Positions 16,361 through 23,171 of a DNA stretch of 48,879 bases are shown here, piece by piece. The position numbers and the translations under genes are program-made. The stretch's first letter is position 1, and every line of letters starts with the position of its first letter. The stretch is from Flavobacteriia bacterium (lineage in GTDB: Bacteria; Bacteroidota; Bacteroidia; Flavobacteriales_D; Crocinitomicaceae), in the NCBI GenBank assembly GCA_947490145.1, contig CANLGD010000017.1, forward strand, positions 1-48,879, written 5' to 3'. A model generated the notes under the pieces. The model worked only from the letters and a program-made list of their open reading frames with translations, was not told the origin of the DNA and searched no databases.

Positions 16361-16576
16361 TTAGAATTGAGATAAATTTAAATCTAACTTATCACTTATG
16401 TTCTTAAACATTGTGATTGACATGTTTGTTCCCCCAACTTCTATTCTTGCCATAGCTGTACGATGAATTCCAAGTACTTCAGCAAACTCTTCTTGTGTCC
16501 AACCCTTCTCCTTTCGCAACTCAGCTATTTTTTTTCCTAATTTTTTTAAAAATTCTTCATCCTCTGCATCTCTCAT
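16361..16576 (-). CDS. XRE-family helix-turn-helix regulator (71 aa)
   Basis: A one-domain Cro/C1-type regulator. Helix-turn-helix residues 13-65 (KIAELRKEKGWTQEEFAEVL, GIHRTAMARIEVGG, MFKNISDKLDLN) have the usual Q-x-x-x-A and R-x-E features. It is a good fit to the controller (C) proteins that time restriction-modification expression, but XRE proteins have many other roles. It converges on the MltR-like gene with abutting stop codons. Its promoter (TATCTTTG, complement of 16606-16613) has a 12-bp palindrome (16626-16637) over the -33 region, which suggests autorepression. Confidence 0.88.
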   Translation of the reverse strand: MRDAEDEEFLKKLGKKIAELRKEKGWTQEEFAEVLGIHRTAMARIEVGGTNMSITMFKNISDKLDLNLSQF

Positions 16577-16605
16577 ATTTATTGGCTTTATGTATTTTAA
16601 TGATG

Positions 16606-16637
16606 CAAAGATATAAAAATAAATCTACATATATGTA
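16606..16637 (-). promoter_or_regulatory. XRE promoter with palindromic operator
   Basis: On the minus strand TATCTTTG (16606-16613) fits the Bacteroidota -7 consensus and lies 29 bp before the XRE start at 16576. The perfect 12-bp palindrome TACATATATGTA (16626-16637) sits where the -33 box would be, in the position of an autoregulatory operator. Confidence 0.5.
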
Positions 16638-16821
16638 ACATTTTTAAATTAATTGCGTATAAGTAAACAGGAAGGCAAATATGCAACCTCAACTTCCTAA
16701 CAAACAAAAAACAATTCATCGCTGTTCGAGACGAATTATTAAACAAACAACAAAACAAAAAGAATTGGATTCTACCCATGAGATGGTAGAGGCAATATGT
16801 TTAATTAATACGTTAAAAGTC

Positions 16822-18081
16822 ATGAAAACAAAAAGCGGGGGAAACCCAAAAATCCAGTGTCCACAGTGTAATACTACACTTAGTGTTGACGAATTATTGG
16901 TAAGCCAATTTGAGCAATCAATAAGAAAAGACCTATCAGCAGAAATGCTTAGGAGAGAAGAAGAACTTCTTGAACAGAAACAAGAAGTCAAATTGCAATC
17001 TCAGACTCTTGAAAAAGAGAAAGAAGATTTGAATTCATTGGTCAATCAGAAAGTTAAGCAACAAATGCTTACTCGTGAGCAAATTCTTAAGGAGTCAATC
17101 CGAAAAGAAATTGATGCTGAGAAATCCATTCAACTTGCAGAATTAGAAGAGGAATTGGGTAAGAAGTCTAAACAACTTATTGAACTTAACCAGACCAAAG
17201 CCAAGATGGAAAGACTCACTCGTGAATTCGAAGAAAAAGAAGCTCAAATTCATCTTGACAATGAAAGAAAGCTTGCGGATAGAATTTCTGAAATGAAATC
17301 TTCAGTAAAAAATCAAGTTCAAATGGAGAATGACTTAAAGATTAAGGAAAAAGAAACTTTAATCGAGTCTTTAAAAAACAAACTTGAAGAAGCGAGACAA
17401 AAAGTTGAGCAAGGTTCAATGCAACTTCAAGGTGAAGCCCAGGAACTTGTATTAGAAGAACTTCTCCGAAATGCCCATCCTAGTGACCAAATTATTGAGA
17501 TTGGGAAAGGTCAGCGAGGAGCAGATTGTCTGCAAATTGTTCAAACACACTTCGGAGCAACAGCTGGAAAGATTCTTTATGAGTCTAAGAACACCAAGAC
17601 CTTCAGCTCAGATTTTGTGAAAAAATTGAAGCAAGATAATTTGACTTCCAAAGCTGATATCATGGTCATCGTGACCAAAACGATGCCAAAGGAAATTGAC
17701 GGGAAGTATGGCTTAATGGATGGTGTATGGATTACAACAATGGAAAACATTCGTGACTTATCCCTTATGCTCCGTTACGGATTGGTTAAAACGTTTTCAG
17801 TGATGCAAACACAAGAAGGCAAAAAAGATAAGATGAACTTGCTTTACGATTATCTTACCAGTGAAGAATTCAAGAACACCTTCGAAAGTATTCTTGACGG
17901 ATTCAAGCAACTTCAGGATTCTCATTTTGATGAGCAACGTAAACTTCAACTTATTTGGAAAAAACGTGAGAAACACCTTGAACAAGTTTTGAGTTCAACA
18001 ATTGAATTTTACGGTTCCATTAAAGGAATCTCAGGAAATATTCCAGAAATTAAAATGATAGAATTTCCAAAAGCAGGCTGA
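16822..18081 (+). CDS. DUF2130 protein with PD-(D/E)XK nuclease-like core
   Basis: 419 residues from the ATG at 16822. A longer in-frame start at 16681 adds 47 atypical residues (Arg/Lys/Gln-rich) that overlap the regulator's promoter. There is a CPQC knuckle (13-16), a long charged coiled coil (about 30-205) and a C-terminal domain (about 208-410). In that domain Glu213, GADC (Asp235) and YESK (Glu254, Lys256) form an E...D...ExK site. This is the layout of the DUF2130 family, whose fold is predicted to be nuclease-like. Its function is unknown. The gene has no close neighbour on its strand, so it is likely its own unit within the integrated element. Confidence 0.85.
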   Translation: MKTKSGGNPKIQCPQCNTTLSVDELLVSQFEQSIRKDLSAEMLRREEELLEQKQEVKLQSQTLEKEKEDLNSLVNQKVKQQMLTREQILKESIRKEIDAEKSIQLAELEEELGKKSKQLIELNQTKAKMERLTREFEEKEAQIHLDNERKLADRISEMKSSVKNQVQMENDLKIKEKETLIESLKNKLEEARQKVEQGSMQLQGEAQELVLEELLRNAHPSDQIIEIGKGQRGADCLQIVQTHFGATAGKILYESKNTKTFSSDFVKKLKQDNLTSKADIMVIVTKTMPKEIDGKYGLMDGVWITTMENIRDLSLMLRYGLVKTFSVMQTQEGKKDKMNLLYDYLTSEEFKNTFESILDGFKQLQDSHFDEQRKLQLIWKKREKHLEQVLSSTIEFYGSIKGISGNIPEIKMIEFPKAG

Positions 18082-18140
18082 ATCATCTGTTTAGCCAATT
18101 AAAGTAGCATTCGCTACAAGTATAAATCTCCCAATTTAAT

Positions 18141-18303
18141 AAGCAAGAGAACAGCAATGTTCTTTTTGAAAACAGAACCAAGAAGTTACGAACTTAGGTT
18201 TACAGGACAAATACATCCCAAGAAATCGAAAAAACTTTATGGTGAAATTTTCAAATTGAGTTCCCAGTTTTGAGGAATACTAGGACTCTCTTGCTTTTTA
18301 TTT
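18141..18303 (+). ncRNA. Candidate structured RNA with closing stem and U-tract
   Basis: AAGCAAGAGA (18141-18150) is exactly complementary to TCTCTTGCTT (18287-18296), and the second arm runs straight into a T-rich tract (TTTTATTTT). Inside are small hairpins: GAACA/TGTTC at about 18149-18161 and AAGTT/AACTT at about 18184-18196. A stem-closed RNA of about 160 nt ending like an intrinsic terminator is possible. The 241-bp gap holds no ORF. It could instead be chance pairing in AT-rich DNA. No family is recognised. Confidence 0.3.
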
Positions 18304-18322
18304 TGGATAAAAACTTAAAGTC

Positions 18323-18526
18323 ATGAAAGTAAAAGAAAATTTAATTGAAAGTAAAGAAGAATTGCATTTAGTAGACAATAGACCAACTTGTCCAAGTTGT
18401 GGAAATAAAGAAATGAATTTTTATCTCACTAAAATTAAAAGTCACAAATGTAGTGCTTGTAAGACAGTAAAGAAAACATTTAATAATATGATGTTTTCAA
18501 AACCTATTAAATCTAAGGAATTATGA
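18323..18526 (+). CDS. Small zinc-ribbon-like protein (67 aa)
   Basis: 67 residues with two CxxC knuckles (CPSC at about 23-26 and CSAC at about 43-46) spaced like a zinc ribbon, followed by a basic tail. It could bind nucleic acid or a protein partner. Its stop overlaps the next start by 4 nt (ATGA), so it is coupled to the following small gene. The family is not recognised; the knuckles and coupling support it as a real gene. Confidence 0.65.
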   Translation: MKVKENLIESKEELHLVDNRPTCPSCGNKEMNFYLTKIKSHKCSACKTVKKTFNNMMFSKPIKSKEL

Positions 18527-18831
18527 AAGAGTATAACCTAATTCAAATAATGAAAGAAAACAATTATGAAAAAGGAGAAAAGAGAATCTTTATTTCATTT
18601 TTGATTGATTTGTTTGAAGAAAAAATAAATCCAGTAGAAAGAAGAGAAATTATTCTTGATGCATTTAAATATTTTGGAATTAGAGAAATAATTTTTGTTT
18701 ACGAAGATGATTGCTATAAAGAAAACAATTTCCCTTTAATCATGCTCTTCAGAAAATTTAAATGTAGCTCACCAATTATTTCTTTCAAAGTTGACTGGTT
18801 TAAAGGTCGATTGGTTTTCGAAGTTGAATAA
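18523..18831 (+). CDS. Hypothetical protein (102 aa) of a small gene trio
   Basis: 102 residues, soluble, mostly helical at the N-terminus (ERREIILDAFKYFGIREIIF) with strands at the C-terminus ending FKVDWFKGRLVFEVE. The next gene product has the same general plan (helices, then a strand pair ending NLINGKIIFESILN), so the two may be distant paralogs. It is coupled to the zinc-ribbon gene by a 4-nt overlap. The function is unknown. Confidence 0.6.
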   Translation: MKEYNLIQIMKENNYEKGEKRIFISFLIDLFEEKINPVERREIILDAFKYFGIREIIFVYEDDCYKENNFPLIMLFRKFKCSSPIISFKVDWFKGRLVFEVE

Positions 18832-18856
18832 ATTATTAATTAAAAAATCTAGCACT

Positions 18857-19183
18857 ATGGAAAAATATTTACTAAAGAATTTATTAAAATTCTTACAAGA
18901 ACAAAAACAAAATCAGAACTACAAGAATATTGATGTAATACTTGAAGTATATGGAAATGAAAAAACACCAAAGATTAGAAAATGGGCTTTAATAGTAAGC
19001 GCACTCAGACATTTAGGGCTTTATGAAGAAAACCTTGAAAATAAAGAAGGTAAAATCGAAATTGAGACCGTTTATTATGATTCATTTGAATATGAGCACA
19101 AATATGGTCTAAATGCTCCCGTAGAAATTTTCCCAGTTAATTTAATAAATGGCAAAATAATTTTCGAAAGTATTTTGAATTAA
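18857..19183 (+). CDS. Hypothetical protein (108 aa), possible paralog of upstream gene
   Basis: I use the ATG at 18857 (MEKYLLKNLLKFLQEQKQ). An upstream in-frame start at 18791 would overlap the previous gene by 41 bp. The protein is 108 residues with a helical N-terminus (IRKWALIVSALRHLGLYEEN) and a strand-rich C-terminus ending LINGKIIFESILN, resembling the end of the preceding protein. It has no signal peptide or membrane span. The function is unknown. Confidence 0.6.
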   Translation: MEKYLLKNLLKFLQEQKQNQNYKNIDVILEVYGNEKTPKIRKWALIVSALRHLGLYEENLENKEGKIEIETVYYDSFEYEHKYGLNAPVEIFPVNLINGKIIFESILN

Positions 19184-19203
19184 TTGTGAAGTTTTTAGGC
19201 CTC

Positions 19204-19325
19204 AAATATAACTTTTAACTTTCCTTTTGTTATATTTTAGATGTTTATGAATTTAATTTAACAAAATTGTACAAAAAAATCTAAATCTGTGTAAAATACA
19301 ACTTTTAACTTTTGCTTTGTTATAT
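19204..19325. repeat. Two 32-bp direct repeats, operator-like, upstream of xis-like gene
   Basis: Copies at 19204-19235 and 19294-19325 match at 28 of 32 bases (core AACTTTTAACTTT...TTTGTTATAT). The first copy also holds an inverted repeat, AAATATAAC (19204-19212) and GTTATATTT (19229-19237). Their place in front of the small DNA-binding-like gene and the recombinase suggests operators, or arm-type sites for the recombinase or excisionase. The role is inferred. Confidence 0.55.
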
Positions 19326-19417
19326 GAAAAAATTAAGGATATGTAAGAAGAATTAAAAAGGAAAGCAGAGGAGAAATTGAAAGGTCAATTTCTAGTATTA
19401 ATTAAAAACCAGAAATT

Positions 19418-19774
19418 ATGAAAAGAATTGTTTTGAATGAATTATTCGAATATCTCGGATATGAGGACATAAAGTCCGTTAGGAATTGGTGCAAAAATAA
19501 CGATGTACTGATTATGAAGCAAGGGAAGATGGAGTTTGTCATTGAATCAGATTTCATGCTTACATATGAGCTACCTTTTATAAACAAATTAAAAAGGAAG
19601 TTTGGAGACAAGTGGGAAATGGTATATAATCTGCATAAAGATGGCAATGTTCCAGCGCTAAATAATTTGAGTAAAGCAATGTCAAGTCCTATTCCAATTT
19701 ACAAAAAAGAATCAGAAAGTAAAAAATCATTAATCCAAAAACTTAAAAATCATGAAAAGAAAAATGCTGCCTAA
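19418..19774 (+). CDS. Small DNA-binding-like protein upstream of the recombinase
   Basis: 118 residues. The first 55 residues (ELFEYLGYEDIKSVRNWCKN, NDVLIMKQGKMEFVIESDF) resemble a winged-helix or excisionase-like fold: helix, helix with RNWCKNN, then a beta wing. The tail is basic and lysine-rich. It overlaps the recombinase start by 23 bp, so the two are co-expressed. Small proteins of this sort often control excision or int expression in Bacteroidota elements. The role is inferred from position and shape; I do not recognise a named family. Confidence 0.65.
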   Translation: MKRIVLNELFEYLGYEDIKSVRNWCKNNDVLIMKQGKMEFVIESDFMLTYELPFINKLKRKFGDKWEMVYNLHKDGNVPALNNLSKAMSSPIPIYKKESESKKSLIQKLKNHEKKNAA

Positions 19775-21098
19775 GAAAGATGCTCCTAATGGATTGTATC
19801 TTTACTGTACCACACACAAAAGATGGTACAAAAATGACAATGTCGTAAAATGCAATTGTGACCTTAAATACAAGGCTAAGGTACATATTCCTGGTACAAA
19901 GCGAAATTCCAAAATAAAAACCTTTGAAGCTGTGGATTTGGAAAGTGCCATTCAGGAATTTCAAGAATTCAAAAAAACAATGAAGAATAATGACTTTCAA
20001 GATGTAGTAATTAGGGATTTTAGTCAAGTGCCTATTATGTTACTTGATTGCATTGCTGAATATTTAGACTTCAAAAAAGATATTGATGTTCCTTACCATA
20101 ATAGACATAATTTAACAAAAAGGACATTGCGGCAAATTGAATATGCTCTCGAACTTTTCTGTATTTCATTACAATGTAATGGTATAGAGCCTGAACACCT
20201 TAAATTTGACTCACTAGATAATAACGATAAATTATCTGGTATGTTTACCGAATATCTAGTTACTAAAGTTCAAACGAGAGCTAAAACTTATAATAATCAT
20301 TTAGTTTATGTCAAAGGTTTTGTAAACTACATGATTAGGAAACATTATTCAAATTTAAGAAATCCGTTTGATGATGTGAAGTATAAAAAAGTCATTGTGA
20401 CGCCAAAAGCTATTGACTTGGAAGACTTTTATAACCTTTTACAGCTTGTGAATGAAGAAAATGGTAAATATATAGACAAGTCAAAGAAACAAAGGAAAAA
20501 AGGTCTGGTAGAATATACTTTTAGTAGAAATTATTTTAAACCATGGCTTGTTGATGCATTCTTACTTGGTCTTTTTACGGGTGGTAGAAAGGAAGAAACT
20601 GGAGCAATGAGGTGGAAACACATCATACATGATAGAGAAGGTCGCATGAGTTATATTTTAGTTACTGATTTGAAAGCAACAAGATTGCAGAATCTTGATG
20701 AAAAAGTTGAGGGGGTGATTGAAAAATATGTTGAAATCGTACCAGAACTAGAGAGTTTACTTTACACAATGGGCTATGAAGAAAAAAAAGGTACGTCAGA
20801 TTATGTTTTAGCAAATGATGAAAAAATGTCCAGAGAGCATCTTATGAATTTTGTTTCCAAGGCATTTTCTCACTACTATAAAAAACTAAATTTAAATGAA
20901 AATTTAAATTGGAAGCATTTGCGCAAAACCTATTTCACTGAACATGCGATAATAAGTGGAATCGAGAAGGCTTCAAAATTAGGTGGTCACCGAAGTGCTA
21001 GAATAACACTTAAACATTATATTGACAACAGGATGGTAATTATAGCAAATAGAAAAAAATATCTTGATGACAATAATGAGAAAGATAATGAGAACTAA
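19752..21098 (+). CDS. Tyrosine recombinase / site-specific integrase
   Basis: 448 residues with the phage-integrase layout. The N-terminal arm domain has several cysteines (Cys19, Cys34, Cys36), the core-binding domain spans about 85-205 and the catalytic domain about 215-440. Catalytic residues I can see are Arg279 (TGGRKEETGAMRW), Arg391 in WKHLRKTYFTEH, His413 in LGGHRSARITLKHY and the nucleophile Tyr423. The box-II position three residues before Arg391 is Lys388 rather than His, an accepted H/K variant. The gene points at the 3' end of tmRNA 171 bp away, a common integration site. It most likely mobilised the left part of this window. Confidence 0.92.
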   Translation: MKRKMLPKKDAPNGLYLYCTTHKRWYKNDNVVKCNCDLKYKAKVHIPGTKRNSKIKTFEAVDLESAIQEFQEFKKTMKNNDFQDVVIRDFSQVPIMLLDCIAEYLDFKKDIDVPYHNRHNLTKRTLRQIEYALELFCISLQCNGIEPEHLKFDSLDNNDKLSGMFTEYLVTKVQTRAKTYNNHLVYVKGFVNYMIRKHYSNLRNPFDDVKYKKVIVTPKAIDLEDFYNLLQLVNEENGKYIDKSKKQRKKGLVEYTFSRNYFKPWLVDAFLLGLFTGGRKEETGAMRWKHIIHDREGRMSYILVTDLKATRLQNLDEKVEGVIEKYVEIVPELESLLYTMGYEEKKGTSDYVLANDEKMSREHLMNFVSKAFSHYYKKLNLNENLNWKHLRKTYFTEHAIISGIEKASKLGGHRSARITLKHYIDNRMVIIANRKKYLDDNNEKDNEN

Positions 21099-21224
21099 AG
21101 TAAGTAATCTTCTCAAAAGTTTAGGATACTTTTAATAGATTTATTACTTTGGAGTTAGGCATAGGTCAAAAATCCTTACTTACTGTCCTTACTCTCGACA
21201 CTTAAAATAATAATTATAAAAAAC

Positions 21225-21260
21225 GAAAACCCTTGAAAGATAAAACTTTCAAGGGTTTTC
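21225..21260 (-). terminator. Intrinsic terminator of ssrA
   Basis: GAAAACCCTTGAAAG (21225-21239) pairs perfectly with CTTTCAAGGGTTTTC (21246-21260) around a 6-nt loop. Read on the minus strand it lies 9 bp past the tmRNA 3' end and is followed by a T-rich run, so it terminates ssrA. It may also stop read-through from the recombinase. Confidence 0.85.
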
Positions 21261-21268
21261 AATTTCAG

Positions 21269-21670
21269 TGGAGCCGGAGGGGTTCGAACCCTCGTCCAAA
21301 CAAAGAATTTTTAAGGCTTCTACATGTTTAGTTTTTGATTAATTTTAATCTGCACGACGGACAAAAACACCCAACTTACAGCTTATCTTCTGGGATCTTA
21401 TACCTTCCACGAAGCGGAGTTGGTACCAGTCTAAAATGTTTGAACTCTCTGAATCCCTACCTAATAGACGGAGGCGTGGGAGAAAGTACTTGTTCTACCT
21501 ACTAAACTTCGGAGGAATTAAGCTTAATTCGACTTGGTCGGATTATGCAGCAAGTGCGTATGACGTGTTGTCATTTATTGTTTGAGACAGGATATTTAAG
21601 AGCTCCACCTCAACGCTCTACATGCTTACACTCAATCATCGCATTTGCTGTCAAATCCAAAAACGACCCC
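21269..21670 (-). ncRNA. ssrA: Transfer-messenger RNA (tmRNA, ssrA)
   Basis: tmRNA rescues stalled ribosomes and tags the unfinished protein for proteolysis. Read on the minus strand, the 5' end is GGGGTCGTTTTTGGATTTGA (from 21670). The 3' end has the T-arm GGTTCGAACCC and finishes CCGGCTCCA at 21269, so CCA is encoded. The tag frame at 21543-21575 reads ...NDNTSYALAA then TAA; the exact resume codon is not certain. The length of about 402 nt fits Bacteroidota. A -7 element at 21681-21688 and a strong terminator at 21225-21260 frame it. Confidence 0.95.
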
Positions 21671-21680
21671 AATTGTTTTA

Positions 21681-21688
21681 CAAATTTA
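21681..21688 (-). promoter_or_regulatory. -7 promoter element of ssrA
   Basis: Read on the minus strand this is TAAATTTG, matching TAnnTTTG. It lies about 10 bp upstream of the tmRNA 5' end at 21670, which is the expected distance. No clear -33 box is visible. Confidence 0.6.
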
Positions 21689-21716
21689 GTTGAATTCTAT
21701 GAAAAAGACTAATTTA

Positions 21717-22292
21717 TTAACATTTATTTAATTCTTCCCATAATTCTGAGACTGGTAAACCCATGACATTATAATAAGAACCATTGATTTTTTTAATTCC
21801 AACCATACCTATCCATTCTTGAATTCCATAAGACCCAGCTTTGTCTAATGGCTTGAATGTATTAACATAATGTGAAATCATTTCATCAGATAATTCATTA
21901 AAATATACTTCAGTTTGCACTGAAAAAGTTTTTTGACTAATTAAATCACTTAAACAACAGCCTGTTATAACCAAATGTTTTTTTCCACTTAATTTTCTCA
22001 ACATGTATTTTGCAGCATCCAGAGATTCTGGTTTTCCCAAAATTTCACCTTCTAAAATTACTATGGTATCAGCTGTAACAATAATTTCATTCTCTTGAAT
22101 TGTTTCAAATAAAGCCTTTACTTTCAATTCTGCTAAATATTCAGGGACTTTGTGAACATCCATATTTGGGTCGTAAATTTCATCTACTTCTTGAATTCTA
22201 ATTTCGAGATTTTTACTTATCTGACTTAATAATTCCTTTCTACGAGGAGATTTAGATCCAAGAATTAATTTTTTATTTTGAAGTGAAACCAT
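21717..22292 (-). CDS. maf: Maf-like nucleotide pyrophosphatase
   Basis: Maf/YhdE-type proteins hydrolyse non-canonical nucleoside triphosphates to monophosphates. I start at the ATG complementary to 22290-22292 (MVSLQNKKLILGSKSPRRKE); an upstream in-frame ATG would overlap the divergent gene. The 191 residues match family length. The substrate-binding SKSPRRKELL (about 13-22), E-V-D-E (about 35-38) and TADTIV (about 71-76) are all seen, with KP.D.AGSYGIQ near the C-terminus. Cytoplasmic. It diverges from the CysQ-like gene. Confidence 0.9.
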   Translation of the reverse strand: MVSLQNKKLILGSKSPRRKELLSQISKNLEIRIQEVDEIYDPNMDVHKVPEYLAELKVKALFETIQENEIIVTADTIVILEGEILGKPESLDAAKYMLRKLSGKKHLVITGCCLSDLISQKTFSVQTEVYFNELSDEMISHYVNTFKPLDKAGSYGIQEWIGMVGIKKINGSYYNVMGLPVSELWEELNKC

Positions 22293-22347
22293 AGATTTAT
22301 TTTCTGCAAAGTTAACAAAAAAGCAAAAAATTAAGTATTTTTGAACA

Positions 22348-23163
22348 TTGGAAATTTCTGAAAAATATAAAATCGCTTTAAATGCTTCAGTAAAAGCATC
22401 GGAAATCATTATGACGTTTTATGAACAAGGTTTTGATACAGAAATAAAATCTGATGGTTCACCGGTTACTGAAGCTGACATTGCATCTTCAAACTATTTA
22501 AAAAGTGAATTAGCAAAAACAAACATTCCAATTGTTGATGAAGAATCGATTCAAGTTTCCTATGAAATTCGCAAAAGTTGGACTGAAAATTGGTGTGTAG
22601 ATCCATTGGATGGAACTAAAGAATTTATCAAAAAAAATGGTGAATTTGCAGTAAATATTGCTTTAATTGAAAATCATAAATCAGTATTTGGAATTATTGC
22701 TTCTCCTGTAAAGCAAGAAATTTTAGTTGGCGGGAAAGATTTTGGAGTTTACATAATTAATTTTGATGATGTAAATAAGGTTGATAAATGGAAAAAAATT
22801 GAAACTCCAAAAAGTAGGAATTCTTCATTCAACATGATTGGTTCTAGATCTCATCATTCTGCTAAGACATTAGAATTTAAAAAAGATTGTAAAGCTATTT
22901 TTGGTGATTTTGAAATGATATCCAAAGGTTCAGCGCTTAAATTCTTTGAACTCGCAAAAGACGAAGCTTCAATATATCCGCGCTTTGCTCCTACAATGGA
23001 ATGGGATATTGCTGCGGGGCAAGTAATTTTAGAAGAATTAGGAGGAAAAGTTTTACAGATTGAAAATCTTGAACCTTTATTTTATAACAGAGAAAATTTA
23101 ATTAATCCTTATTTTATTGGATTGACAAAATATTTTGTAACAGAATTTGAATCAAATTTTTAA
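22348..23163 (+). CDS. cysQ: CysQ-like 3'(2'),5'-bisphosphate nucleotidase
   Basis: This inositol-monophosphatase-family enzyme removes the 3' phosphate of PAP, a by-product of sulphate assimilation. In 271 residues I see metal-site motifs DEES (about 63-66), WCVDPLDGTKEF (about 79-90) and EWDIAAGQVILEELGG near residues 216-231. The start is TTG at 22348: the helix before Met22 (EISEKYKIALNASVKASEII) fits the family and there is no ATG for it. A -7-like TATTTTTG (22336-22343) lies only 4 bp before this TTG, so either another promoter is used or translation starts at Met22 (22411). Confidence 0.88.
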   Translation: MEISEKYKIALNASVKASEIIMTFYEQGFDTEIKSDGSPVTEADIASSNYLKSELAKTNIPIVDEESIQVSYEIRKSWTENWCVDPLDGTKEFIKKNGEFAVNIALIENHKSVFGIIASPVKQEILVGGKDFGVYIINFDDVNKVDKWKKIETPKSRNSSFNMIGSRSHHSAKTLEFKKDCKAIFGDFEMISKGSALKFFELAKDEASIYPRFAPTMEWDIAAGQVILEELGGKVLQIENLEPLFYNRENLINPYFIGLTKYFVTEFESNF

Positions 23164-23171
23164 TCCATTAA

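Noticed and set aside
16681-16821. An in-frame 47-codon extension of the DUF2130 protein.
   Set aside because: It is rich in Arg, Lys and Gln with no family match, while the family normally begins near the CPxC knuckle. The ATG at 16822 is better.
18082-18322. A retron-type RNA.
   Set aside because: There is no reverse transcriptase gene in the window.
91-21129. A 10-base match between 91-100 (complement) and 21120-21129 as a possible att pair.
   Set aside because: Ten AT-rich bases are expected by chance at this scale and the positions do not fit the ssrA end.
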